From Eucommia ulmoides (Eukaryota > Streptophyta > Magnoliopsida > Garryales > Eucommiaceae), in assembly GCA_016647705.1 (NCBI GenBank), contig CM028326.1, positions 5,518,001 to 5,582,000 of the forward strand: DNA of 64,000 nucleotides. The letters run 5' to 3'. The position numbers were made by a program, and so were the translations under genes. Below, one piece after another: positions 50,901 to 62,804 of the stretch (position 1 is the stretch's first letter; every line of letters begins with the position of its first letter). Below the pieces are notes generated by a model. It was not told the DNA's origin and searched no databases. It was given only the letters and a program-made list of their open reading frames with translations.

Positions 50901-52928
50901 AACCCGAACTCTTCATTAACCAACCATTTCGAGCGCAGGTCGGCTGGTTTAACCGGGTGGGTCGGGTCTGGCGGGTTGATTGCACACCCCTATCCATAAT
51001 TGTTGGGCAAGGACCAAGCATCCTCTTTATCAATGGAGATTGCAACATAAAGAAAGTCAAGAGAATTCGTACGTGAAATATTTTTTGATATATAGTTTAG
51101 TCATGTTGAATCGCACATCGCTTGTGTACCTGATCCTGAGTTATACATAAAGTCTAAGGCATTCTCATCTTACAAGAGGTCTTTTTGAGAGTGAGTGAGG
51201 CCCATTGGGTTACTACAAGTAACATCTTTTGTTCTTGATGCATGAAAAAACAAGTATTTCTTTAATAAGAAAAACAAGCAATGTGATGCAGCACGATCAA
51301 TTAACAGGCAAATCCAAAAGATGCAAATAAATACTCTTCTAGTCTTTCGAGGTTTATAATCAATCAAGCATCTCATAACTATGATTTCCCTTAATCTTTT
51401 TGAGTATATAGATCATAACTAAGATCAAACTTGACAAAACTATTCACGAGAAAAGTTATATAGAATAGCAAACCAAGCATCAAGAAAATATAGAAAATAC
51501 CACAAAAATAAGAGAACACCATGATTGCATAAAATTCCTTTGGAAGATGAAAATCTCATTACTCAGAGTGAAGACTAACTCTATCCTCAGAGAAAGACAT
51601 GTAAAGTATGCATGAGTATCACATCCATACGTAGAAAATAAAGTGATATCAAGAGGATGTGCTACCAGATGAAGAATGAAAATTTGTCTGGATCAAATTT
51701 TGATGCTCAGCGCGTGCAAGCTGCACCTCCTGAATCACATCGAGTAAATTGCCCAAGAGTGAACTAGTCATCTGCACAAACAGGAGCAAAATGCGAGAGA
51801 GAGAAAAAAAACATTAGTTTCTCCTATTTATTTCCACAATTTCTTGGCAACTATTAATCAATAGTAAGAAAGCACTTCAAAAATTCTAGCCTCACATAAA
51901 AAACAAGCACTGTAGCACCCATAAAATTGTTTGGTCTTGAGGACAAAACATGTAATTAGATTCACGTTCTTCAGATAGTTATTTTCTTCTGTTCTGTTCA
52001 GTGTGTGCTTAAAGATAGACAAGCTGAAATAAAAAAATAGTAACAATTCAACTCACTTGTGTTTCTTGTGCCAAACTTCTTGGACCAACATACTTCCGAT
52101 TAGTCTCAGCATTTAACACAAATGTAAAAGCAGTGTACGCATCCATAGCTGGGAAACTCTATGCAGAGTGAAAAATACAATGTAAGTATGATAAAGACAA
52201 CGGTCAAATGAGTGAACACCTGAATAAAAAAAACATATACCTTCATGATTTTGATGTCGTTAAATTTGTTTGTGATGAGAATACTCGAAGTTGGACCAAG
52301 AGTTAATGAAAACCTGGAATAATTGGAATAAAAAAATGAAGACATCGTGTGAAGATAAGCAAACAAATCAATATCATATAATCCAGTGATCCATAAATGG
52401 AGATAGCTACAAAGAATAACTACAGGCAATCAACCTCTGAGTGACGAAGCCGTGGTAGTTGAGAAAGACATTGTGACAATTATCCCTACTCTCCACATTA
52501 TCAACATCCCACAACTGAAGAAATGGCAAAAAGTAAGTCTTAGTGACATGAGACAATATCATTATTATGCCATAAGAACATACATAGCAAAAGTAGACAC
52601 CTGCAAATCCTGACGTAAGATCCTGCAACATCTTTTTTTCATCAACTGATCATTAACTAAAGCAATGGTGTCAACACAACTTGGCTCCCTCCTAATCTTA
52701 TAATAAGTGTGAAAAAATTTGGACAAGTTCATGATTTTCTTCTGTGAAGCTTCCAGTGTCTGCCTCATTGCAGTCACTTTCTCGCAGGGGACCTGGCAAT
52801 TGCAACTCATGTATCATAGAATAAACCACCTTATTGTTCCAAAAATTCGTAATACTATACAAGCAATAAAAGCAAGGATAGTTATCATTAATAATGGGAA
52901 ACATTTTCTTTACAGAAACACGTATAGA

Positions 52929-52968
<40 letters not shown>

Positions 52969-55900
52969 CATTTTGTGAAGACAAACACATCGCAGCTGAA
53001 CAATGAGACAAGCGAGAAAATAAAATTAACAGCTTGTAACGTGTCAAATGGCCAAAATAGGTTTCCTGTTTCCCAAGGCTACATTCAAGGTCTTCACAAA
53101 TAAATAATCACTACAAGCTAAAACAAAATATATAAAGTTTGAAAATAGGTGCGTCATTCTTTGAGATCCATCGAACACAATAAGGTGAATAACTACAAAA
53201 ATGCATCATGCGACAAAAGTCATACAATAGCTTTATCAATTTCACCAAGTCATATGGCAAACAGAATTGACTTGCATCTTAATTCCAATGTCATTACCTC
53301 CTGTGTGTCATCTGAGTTAATGAGCAATGACTTAGCTTGAGCATCTCTTTCACATGGTACAGCTAACCTTGGCAGAGAATTCATTTTTAACATTTGAGAC
53401 TCTTCAATTCGAGAGCTCAATGACTCTAATTTATTCTGCATGCATATGTTATATAGTCAGTTAAAACTAACACAGGGATCTGGAAAAAAATCATACAAGC
53501 CAAAGATACCAGCAGTTTCTCTTTCTTGACACGCATTAGCTGCAATTTTGCCTGTTCATGCACAATTCTATGAACCAAAAGTCTTGCTTCAGAGAGTCTG
53601 CAGCACCATTTATTTCATCAATGGAAAGATGAGTTAACTAAACCAAAGCACCTCGCAGATGTTAAAGAATATTAATCGTCAAAAAAAGTAGACAAGAATA
53701 GAATGGTAATTTACTTTTTATGCTGATTATCACTGAGACCTTCAAACTTTTTCTGCAGAAAGTAATGCTTGAACTAAGTGTCAGCTGGTTAAGATAACAA
53801 ACATAATCTCTTACCATGTCTACGAAAGCATGGAAATGATTTCTACAATTATTCTTCATAAGACTTAAAGTAACCCTGTGAGCTTGCAGACCTGAAAATG
53901 AACTTTGGTGCCAAGCATCTCATAACTTTTTAATCTCTGTAGATGAGTTATAATATCTTCCAGCACATCGACCTATAAAAATTAAGACATGGCTCATTAA
54001 ATTACAACGGACACAGATAAATGTTTAAAATGCATGTGGATTTGAACTTATAAGCTATGCCTAGTAGCTGCTACATAAAGGCGTGCATGCGCGCGGGGGG
54101 GGGGGGAAGCCAAGATGAGAATAATACCGTCTCTAAACTGAGATTATTAGTTGATGGAGGAAGCAATTGCCTAATATCCCTTGAAAATTTTGAACATATC
54201 TGCAAGAAATAATATAATTAAGGTAGGAAAGGGAAAGGAGGGGATGAGAAACAGGTACTTTAAGTGCCTCTTGTAAAAAAAACAATGTGGAAAAGCAGCA
54301 TAACCACATACATCGGCACAAGACTTCGGTTCAGGACTGATCGTGGATGTTCCACTATTAACATCATCCGGATGTTGCAAACAATTTGAAGAAACAATCC
54401 CAACTTTTAGAAGTTTCGGACTCTTCTGGATAGTGACCATTTCATTCATATGGTCTCTCCCTTGTGCTATTTCTTCATTTCTTCTTTTCCATGGAGATGA
54501 GTGCTGGGATCCATCAGCAAAATCATTGGATATGGGAGATGGTACGTCTCCACCAACAAAGGAATCCACGATATCCTTGTGTGTTAATTGGAAAAGTTCT
54601 TTCCTCAAGGGGCTTTGAGTGAACAATTCTACAAAATTCTGGACGTCAAAATGCCAAGTGTCAAAATGACAGGAAATGCAATTATTGCTTCATAAAAGCT
54701 TCAGCTGCATCTAACAGGGATATGCATGGGCCACATAAGGATGTGGTTTGTGCCAGTGAACATCCCAAATGCCATAACACTTCTCTACTTGTAATAAAGA
54801 GGATAACTTTATCAGAGGGTGTCAAAGTTTGAATGGCCTGGCCCATGCATAACCTGCATGCGTCTTAATGTAATCAACTTAGCACATCCGTATAAGCAAA
54901 TGTGAAAAAAAAAATACTGACCTTCTGCAGTGATGGCTCATTACCATTCCCATAGGAAGATGGAGAAGCTAAGTCATGAGAAGTAGTTTTCATCAATCCC
55001 CCAAGAGAATCACTTTTAAACATGTCCAGATCTCTTCCACTTTGAAGGTTCCCATCTGGATCTTGGTATTCCCCATCCCTTCTAAGGGTTTTCAAATTCC
55101 CACTGGTTCTAGATGCATCTCGCAGATCACTAAAGTTATTTTCTCTTCCCTCCATATGTACACCTCTCAAGTCTTTATATTTATTGATATCAATGGAGTG
55201 TGAACTTGGCGATAATCCTCTTTTCAAGACTTCGGAATCTTTATCATTTTTCTCCAAAACTGTGTCAATTGGAGGAGTCTCTAAGTAGTGTAATGATCTG
55301 CGTTTTGAATTGCCAAGTCTAGCACTAAGAGTGGACGAAAAAGGAGAAGCCTCAAGCATGTTGAGTTTAGAAATGCTTTTCTGAATTGACGATGCACTCG
55401 CATAGTTCTCATTGCTCACAAAGGAACCAAATTGTTTTTGGGATGGAGTCGCAATCAATGGATCTTTGGACGGACTAGAGCTATTCAGAAGCACTAGCCT
55501 CTGTCTAGAAGATGACGAGGATAGTGGAGATTCATGTAAAAGGGGTGTTACCTCTTCTGACTGACGAAATTGAACATCCAAGTCAGATAATGTGCCAGAA
55601 CTAACAATGGATAAATGTGTCTCTGTCCTCTTCGTTTCAAAAGAATCTTTAATATGGTCACTAGTCTTACTCTCCAAAATTCCCTACAAACAAAATAATT
55701 GGACTCAATAATAACCCAATCAAAGGAAAGAACACAATAATGTTTACCAATATCGGAACAAATTTCCGCCTAGTCTTTTCAGGGGAAAAATCAACTGCTT
55801 AGGCTACTGATGACAACAGACAACGTAAAAATAGCATACGTTTTATATCAAAATGAGTCCCCTTGGTTATAGGGAGGCACAGATAACAAAAAGTACCAAT

Positions 55901-58427
55901 AGCCAAATTCTGCACTCAATTAACAAAGAGAAGTACAAAACAACAATTTTACTAATATAGGAAAGAAGGAAAAGAAAAGATGACATTATTTTACAAAAAA
56001 AAAAAAACATCACCTAGGATTTTGTCCCAAGTGTGGGTCTGGGATTTAGAAACATACTCAACCTTTGGCATTACTTGCTGCCTCCCTGAATGTTCAAACC
56101 CACAACCTAAGGGTTATTATGCTGAACTTTTTACCACTAGAACAGTGGCACCCGATTTTACAAAAAAAAAAAAAAGTGATTAACAAATAAAATCCATACC
56201 ATTGACATTACATGGGAAAATGTATGTGCTGAAAAGTAGAAAATGGAAAAGGAAGCACCACATTTAGAATAAGAACCGCAGAAGCAGAAGTATAACAACC
56301 ACCTAACTATGTCATATGCATCTTATTTTGCGAACCACATGACTAATATAATTTTGAGAAAGTGACTAATTCTACAAGCAAAGCAATATGGGTAGAAGCA
56401 TTCTCAGGTCCAAGAGAAGCGCACTTACTTTATTTAGCTGATTAGGCGACAAGTCCTGGTGATTAATAGGAGACCTAGAGGATGCACTAAATGAACACCC
56501 AGGAACACCAGGGAAGATTTCAAGATCACCGCTTGCTTCACGCAATATGCCATTTGCATCAGAACCCACCTCACTTTTCAAATCATGACTGGTTTCAATT
56601 CCATCTCTTTCTTTATCTCTGCTGTCCCCCAAATCCCTAAGATCGCTTCCATGCTCCTTTGCAGGCAAAAAGTCAGTTTCCGTGTTTCTTGGTGATGTTG
56701 AAACAATGATTTTGTCAGTTGAGATACCATGCAACCCCTTGGCGCCTTCTGCCAAAAGCGCATCTAGTCTAGGAGATAGTCTAGCATAATCATACCTATG
56801 TGCAGTTTCTCCAACAAGACTCATATCACTTGAATCACTAACACCACTTGATTGTCCAACACTCATACAAGATTGGGGCATTGGCTTCTTGGCTACAGTT
56901 ATCACCATGGAACTTCCTGGATTAGAATAGGACGATGTTTTGTCTTCAATAGGACGGTGAATGCCTGTAGGGGTTTTTAAGTCTCCTCCTGTATCTGATC
57001 TAGCAAGGCTATGAAAATGCATAGAAAAAGCAGTTGAATCCATAGTGATATCATGATTTTCATCAGAAACTGCAGAGTCTGATAGTCGTCCAGGTCTGAT
57101 AAAACTTGCTGATACCGGACCAAAAAAGTTATCTTCTGTAACAAGAAATAAAAGATCCAAAAAAAAATGTTAACAATTGCAAGGTTCTTCATGTAGTGTG
57201 AGAACTGAAACGCATATGAAATAGCATGGAAATAAGGATTATAACCCCCACCCCCAAAAAAGAAAAAGAAATAGAGGATATGGTTACTCCTGTTCTTTAA
57301 TCCAAAAGCTGGCATGGCATACACAAAGGGAGGTCCATTTACCATTTTCATCCACAAGTACTACATCAAAAAGTGGGTATCTTCATTTGGTTCTCATCCT
57401 CTCCAGCATCACTTCTATTTCTTAAAACCTCATAATAGTATAATCCGTGTCCTCTAATTTTCAGCCCTGCCCCTGCCTCACAGCATTTCCATCATAATTG
57501 TTTCAGCTACCTGATGATTAGATGTCAATTTTTTAGGCATCATGTAAGAAATGAAAGGAGATTTCAGCTTTCACTATAGCTTGCCCTTATGACTTATGAA
57601 CACAGCAAACCCCATAATAGTATAATCCATGTCCTCTAATTTTCAGCCCTGCCCCTGCCTCATGGTGTTGCCATCATAATCGTTTCAGCTACCTCATTAT
57701 TAGATGTCAGTTTTTTAGGCATGGAGTAAGAAATGAAAGGAAAAATCTGTTTTCGCTATAGCTTGCACTTGTGACTTATGAGCACAGCATAAGCTATATT
57801 TATTTCTCGTTCAGATGATTCAAGCTTCACAAATGCTTTTTATCTTATTTTTTACTTGTGCCGTGTAGGCAAGAAATTTTATAACAAGCTTCTCTAATGT
57901 TTTAAGGAAAGAAACGTCTTAGTGAACTCGTAGTTATGATTGAAACGATTAACTCGAGGAGATTATAATTAACCAACCAATACTAAAAAACACAATTGTT
58001 TTCGAAATTTGCATATTCTCAGTTTATAGGTGAACAACTTGCCATCGTTGGAGGTAGCAGAACCCATGGGGCTCCCAGGTGACGGCGACTCAAACGGGCG
58101 GAGGAATGACCGCCTGATAACAAGTTCCTCATCCTCGTCATCATAACCGTACTCACTCCGCGAAGAATCCTTGGAGCCATTGGCCTCCGAAGACGGTTCC
58201 AGACGAAACCCTACTACCTCGTCATCAGAATGCGCCAACTCAGAGTGCCGATCTCCAGAGCCAGGTGGTCCTGAGCCCGGTGGCGTCTCATACTCCTCCT
58301 CTCGATCAAAGAAATGGACGGAAGTCATCTCGGCGAAGCTGACCCGGCGAGACCGCTTCTTCCGCGGCTCCATCGTTCCTTCCTCTGTCTCGGTGTTGTT
58401 GTGCTCTTCGGCAACCTTCGAAGCCAT
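47969..58427 (-). CDS. KNL1: Kinetochore scaffold KNL1 (SPC105/Spc7), 1140 aa, 16 exons
   Basis: Minus-strand exons: 58427-58043, 57135-56429, 55683-54922, 54638-54312, 54199-54128, 53972-53892, 53752-53715, 53597-53510, 53435-53298, 52792-52601, 52514-52435, 52313-52241, 52158-52057, 51771-51666, 48485-48398, 48152-47969; phases close throughout. KNL1 links the KMN network at kinetochores to checkpoint signalling. The N-terminus has the PP1-docking RVSF (residues 28-31) and ETPPGSG. A MELT-like plant motif, MDSTAFSMHF, lies at 160-169. A long disordered Ser-rich centre follows (to about 690), then a helical coiled-coil region (about 730-930, TLEASQKKIMNLSKFF), then a C-terminal RWD-type domain (SLTLGPTSSILITNKF, YPSEVVPS). 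The start is the first ATG before the motif-rich region. Intron 1 needs a GC donor; intron 14 is 3.2 kb. The Spc7/KNL1 call rests on motif order. Confidence 0.87.
48861..49036. repeat. 88-bp tandem duplication of the element's terminus
   Basis: Two copies differ at one base (GGGTGGGCTG against GGGTGGACTG). Both start with the terminal AGGGGTGTGCACGGG. Confidence 0.9.
49635..50803. mobile_element. hAT-like MITE nested in the intron-14 element
   Basis: 1169 bp with ends CAAGGTTTTAAAT and ATTTAAAACCTTG, a perfect 13-bp inverted repeat. It is flanked by GATAGAAC (49627-49634 and 50804-50811), an exact 8-bp duplication as expected for hAT. The subterminal DNA is rich in CGGTAACGG and CCGTTACGG. 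The interior contains GA-rich and AT-rich DNA and no coding frame. Confidence 0.8.
52930..52966. repeat. Long A homopolymer in KNL1 intron 9
   Basis: A run of about 37 A on plus (T on the sense strand), in the intron between exons 9 and 10. It is prone to length error in sequencing. Confidence 0.85.
56008..56154 (-). mobile_element. SINE in KNL1 intron 2 with 20-bp target duplication
   Basis: 147-bp body. On the minus strand it starts CGGGTGCCACTGTTC, with box A-like TGTTCTAGTGGTAAAAAG and box B-like GGGTTTGAACATTC. It is flanked by ATTTTAC followed by 13 or more A at 55988-56007 and 56155-56174, a perfect 20-bp duplication. The A run belongs to the duplicated target rather than to a tail on the sense strand, and the element itself ends in no A tail. 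The family resembles tRNA-derived plant SINEs. Confidence 0.75.
57431..57794. repeat. 182-bp tandem duplication in KNL1 intron 1
   Basis: Copies at 57431-57612 and 57613-57794 share CATAATAGTATAATCC, TCTAATTTTCAGCCCTGCCC and TTTTTTAGGCAT, with scattered substitutions. It lies between exon 1 and exon 2 and is spliced out. Confidence 0.85.
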
Positions 58428-58820
58428 TGTTGCTGCACGGCTGCGATTGATCGGAGCGCACAATTTCAAAAAATCAGTCGGAATGGGAGAATTTGGATTT
58501 CTAGGGCTATCTCACTTCTCAGTTTGGAGCTTCACAGTGTGATGAATCAATTTTGTGAGCAGCGGGAAAAGCTCTTGCTGACTTGGAAGTTGGAACTTAA
58601 AAATCGAAATTGACTTTTTGATTAAATGCAAAAGTTTTTAAACCCATGAATCTCTCTTTTATTTTATAAATATTCTATCACTTTTTTATTATTTTGATTA
58701 AATATTATTTATTTATTTTAAGTATTTTTTTACCCTAACCTCCTTATGTTTTTTAAAAATATATTTTTTCACCTTTTATTTTTAACAAATTAGATCTCTC
58801 TCTCCCTGCGTTGGATTTGT

Positions 58821-58925
58821 GTGTTTTTTTTTTTTTTTAACTCACACACCCGGTGAGAACTGAATCTCTAATCACTGCCAGGGGAGGTATAAGCCTTTAC
58901 CACTAAGCCAACCCACATTTCTCGT
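58821..58925 (-). mobile_element. Short SINE upstream of KNL1
   Basis: About 105 bp. The minus strand has box A-like TGGCTTAGTGGTAAAGG, box B-like AGATTCAGTTCTCACC and a 14-base A tail. It is flanked by GTTGGATTTGT at 58810-58820 and 58926-58936, an 11-bp duplication. It sits about 400 bases upstream of the KNL1 ATG. Confidence 0.7.
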
Positions 58926-59332
58926 GTTGGATTTGTACTTGTTGGCACGAATCTGGGGGAAGAGAGAGCGACAGAAGAAGAAAGAAGACCGGCAATGTGG
59001 GTATAGTGGCAATGGCGTTGGGAGGGATAGGGTGGGGGATAAATGTTAATGTTTAAAAAATGAAGGGTAAAAATTTATTTATTTTTTTTAAAAATAAGGA
59101 TGCTATTGAATTTTTGAAAAAAATAAAAAATAAAACATATATATTTTTAAAATAAGAGAACGGCAGTTATATTTTTCTATTAAAAAATTCAAAATGAGTG
59201 ACTGGTATTATTCAAATGACAACAAAGATTTGCGATTTTGGAATAAATATCCTTAAATCTAATACCTTTTTACCATAATAACCTCACAAAAATACAACTA
59301 ATAATTACACCTAATTGGAAGGATATGAGAAT

Positions 59333-59820
59333 AGGAATGACAATTATACCCGAACTGACAAATAACAGAACCGAATAGTTCAATTTTTAAAAAGGTCAAA
59401 TGGTTTTAGTTTTAGAATAAAAATTCAAAGCGGTTTAAATTTTGACTCTAGAATGGTAACCGTAAAACCGAACTGCTTAACAGTTATTTTATATCTATTT
59501 TTTACTACATATATTACCCCTATTTTTTTTTTTATACTTTTACATTTATTTGAGAACTTCACGTGTTTATTTTAAATATGTTTAAAATATTTATTATAAA
59601 TTTTGTGATTTAATTTTAATTTTGTTTGAAAATCATATTTTATATTTTAATTTATAATTTCACGAACTAGAAAAAATTAATGAATATTTAAAAAAAAAAA
59701 AAAAAACTTAACTGATTTACAATTGGTTCAGTTTAAAAACTACTTCTGAAAAACCAAGGTTCAATTTTGAATTCGATATATAACTAACATTTTTTGTTTT
59801 GGTTTCTAGTAAAACCAGCC
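59333..59820. mobile_element. Decayed relative of the 47006 hAT-like MITE
   Basis: GGAATGACAATTATACCCGAAC at the left and GGTTTCTAGTAAAACCAGCC at the right resemble the corresponding parts of 47006-47576, including ATGGTTTTAGTTTTAG and AACCGTAAAACCGAA words. The right terminus is degraded and no duplication was seen. Confidence 0.45.
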
Positions 59821-60435
59821 CAAGAGACCCTACACAAGAGAAACACCATAAAAGAAGATAAAACATTGTAAGGTCAAAACCAGAAAATTTCCACATTACA
59901 ATTTTTTTTTGGTTTGAAATTTCCACATTACAATGATGTCAAGATTCACTGCAACAAAATCGCACCGCAGCAACTTCAATAGTGATATTCAACCGTACAA
60001 TGCCCGCCAAGGTTCTTCTTTATCCCTCGACGCCTTGGTTGGCGTCCACGTTATCTTCTCTCTCGGAAAGCAAAGAGACGAGACGGTTGCCAAATGCTCT
60101 CCTACCTCGTATATTACCTGACAAGAAACACACAGCAGCCGATGAACCATAAAGAAGTAAAAGAACAATCAGTAGGAGCTTCTATTTCATCAATGGGGTT
60201 GCAGCTCATAGAATCAAGGATTACTGTTCAGTAATGTGGCCTTTTTTAGCGTTTTCATTCCCCTTTTTTTTTGTGTTTCTGTTTCCAGATGACTTGGAAC
60301 AGAACCAGAGACCTGCACACAATTCTGTTCTTCCCGAAAAATTGTTCTGAAGAAACAGGGAAGAGAACAGGAACATTTTACTTTTTTGGTTTGAATGAAC
60401 CTGTTAAATGAAAATGCTTAACAAAGGAAACCTAA

Positions 60436-60918
60436 GGTGGCATTTGGTTAGTGTTTCAGTTTTTTTGTTTCGATTTCCACTAAACTAGGATGGGATGGGA
60501 TGATAATTATGTTTCCGTTCTGAAGTATTCTGAAAATAGAAACATGTGTGATAACTACCATTGTACTAAAATTGTTTCTTTTAACTTATGAGAACAAAAA
60601 ACAAGAAACCCATTTGCTATAACATTTGCGCTTTTTCTTTTTTTTTTTTAAATTATGGTGGCCAGCATGGTGGTGGTGGCTAAAGGTGGTGGTGACCGGC
60701 AAAGTAGTGGTCGGAATAGTTCTCTGAAAACGAATAGGAATCAACATTTTTATTTTTATTTTTATTTTTAGTTTCTCATATTCTTAAAGAATTCAAGAAA
60801 TAGTCCCAAACTTTTTGGAACAGAAATGTATTTACCGAAATGCAATTATGTACATTAATCCCAAAATTCTGGGAGCGTGAACAAGAATCAAGAAGAGAAA
60901 CAATAACCAAACGGGGCC
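60436..60918. mobile_element. Tourist-like MITE, 483 bp
   Basis: The ends GGTGGCATTTGGTTAGTG and (complement) GGCCCCGTTTGGTTATTG are flanked by TAA (60433-60435, 60919-60921). The interior contains GGTGGTGGTGG-type repeats near 60660-60700. Confidence 0.65.
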
Positions 60919-61124
60919 TAAGCTTCTACAACCTTGAACTCTGTCTGTTTCTAGTAATTCGCATTGAACTACAACTAACATAATGGTGTGCTTAAAAAAA
61001 CATTACCAAACGGTGCCTTAGTTAAACAAAGAAAATGTAGAGGAATGTCAATCTCGGCCTGCTTGAACTCTAGCAGCCAAGAGCTTATTTTCCGCACATG
61101 ATCAATATATGCAGCTGTTTTAAC

Positions 61125-62606
61125 TTACTGTTTGGCAACACTTGAGCCAAACACCTCGGCCAGCTGCAATAACACACAAACTTGCAATGCTATCGCTGAT
61201 CACACACACACACACACACACACACAGAAGATCAACAGAAGCATTCAAACTAGTAGCAAATAATTGAAAGAAATATGTACCTCAAGCTCCTCTCCTGAAG
61301 TTCTCTGGGATATATTCAGACCGCTCCGGCCAAGAAGAATAAACGATGGAATCTCCAACACGCGCAACAACTGAAGAAAGCAAGCCAGAGGTTCGTGATG
61401 AATCTGCAGTGACGATGGAGGCTGCTGAATTTTGATGCTCAGAGCCCGAGTTATGTCTGTTTCAGGACCTAACCGAATTCCATAAAGAGAAACCTTGTCT
61501 TCCCTTGTTGGGTTTCTACTCTCCAGTCTAAGTTTTGATGACCCCAAAATGCAAGGGAATAACAATGTTGGCATGGTTGATGAGTTATCTCCTACTAACG
61601 ATGTCAAAACTTCATTAAGCGCACAAACTAAGAGTGGAGGCTCATAATTTTGCAGAAGCAATATCGAAACCTGAAGAAAAAATGCATTGAAGATTGATAA
61701 AGGTGTAGTGATATCCCTTTGCCTTTAAATTGCTTAGACTCTTTAAATCAATTAACTAAAGCACACAAATTAGCTGCATTAACTACCCAAGAGATGTTAA
61801 TCCGGTTGGCAAGGGGAGGTGCCTCTTTCCTTGTCAACCAGATTCAACTCTTTTGAGAGAGCACTCCACGAATTAAATCTTGAATTTAATCCTTAATGCA
61901 TATGCCGATGTGGGGGAGTGCATCCTTAAAATTGTTTGGGAAATGATTGGTCGATGTGCTTAATCTGACCCAAACACACATTACCGTATAATCAAAAAAT
62001 AAAAATATAAAATAGCTGCTTTAACTTGACCACCACCAACCCTAACATAAATTTCAAAATTCTCTGTTTGCCATAGCATCTCAAGTTACCAAGCGAGATT
62101 TTTCATCAAAATATATGATAAATACATCCATTTATTCAGTGATTGAGCTCGTTTCGCAAAGCATGGAGTTATGTAATCCTTCAGATAACATCAGTACAAA
62201 ATAATTCATGTACAATCACATAGAAAACTGTTTCATACAGAAATTTCGCAGGTGTATATAAAGAGAGTATAAATATGGAGTGCATAGAGAGAGAGATGCC
62301 TGAAATTGACCATCATCATCGACAAAGTGAATGATCTCGCCGGCCGCTTTGCGATCTTTAATTCCATATCTATCCAATGACAACTCGAACGAATCTTCTC
62401 TGGAAAAGAATCAGATTAACTTCGAAATTCCATTGATGAGAAGCTTCGTGTTTTTCATAGACATAAAACTGTCAAAGATTCATTAAAAGCAAAACTCACA
62501 GTTTCCTCAGGGTGGAGTTAGGGTTTGGCCGGAGGGCGTCGGAGATTGCAGCCGAGAATCCATCGGAATCTTTGAATAGAAATATGAGTTTGGGAGCTAC
62601 CTTCAT
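61125..62606 (-). CDS. Unrecognised conserved-looking plant protein, 211 aa, 4 exons
   Basis: Minus-strand exons: 62606-62500, 62399-62300, 61670-61281, 61163-61125; phases close. The product starts MKVAPKLIFLFKDSDGFS and ends VFGSSVAKQ. I do not recognise the family with confidence. It looks like a small soluble protein: an N-terminal IFLF strand, DRYGIKDRKAAGEIIHFVDD, then a compact core with VSILLLQNYEPPLLVCALNE, VSLYGIRLGPE, IHHEPLACFLQLLRVLEIP and SFILLGRSG. No signal peptide or membrane helix is obvious. The intron after exon 2 needs a GC donor (CAG/GCATCT), since the reading frame continues cleanly from DGQFQ to VSILLLQ. Intron 3 contains a (CA)n tract (61201-61226). It lies in tandem with and upstream of KNL1, about 2.7 kb away. 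The 12-residue last exon is short and may be one of several splice forms. Confidence 0.75.
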
Positions 62607-62804
62607 TCTCCGGCCGTGCTTTCAGTATACAGAATCAACGAACGAAGGAAAAGCTTTTCTCGATGGAAATGCGATGCCGCTTGCTTCTCAACTGCAGACT
62701 TCACTCTTTCCTTCCGATTCTCTCTCTTTTTATAAGGAAAAATTGCATTTTTTGGTTTTTTAGGGGGTTTAACTCGCCATTAATTAACTCATCTTATCTA
62801 ATTA

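Larger units (their letters stand above)
48861..50991. mobile_element. TIR element in KNL1 intron 14, MULE-like, with 10-11 bp duplication
   Basis: The ends AGGGGTGTGCA and (complement) AGGGGTGTGCA are perfect over 11 bases. They are flanked by ATCCATAATT at 48851-48860 and 50992-51001 (11 if the preceding T is counted). A 9-11 bp duplication suggests Mutator-type, but no transposase is present, so the superfamily is open. The left terminal 88 bases are tandemly duplicated (48861-48948, 48949-49036). A second element (49635-50803) is nested inside. Confidence 0.7.

Noticed and set aside
51649..51771. A KNL1 model ending in exon 14 at the stop at 51649-51651
   Set aside because: A donor at 51666/51665 continues in phase to 48485 and 48152. 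Those exons encode the expected C-terminal RWD residues (GKLMMTLDM, YPSEVVPS). The stop lies in the intron.
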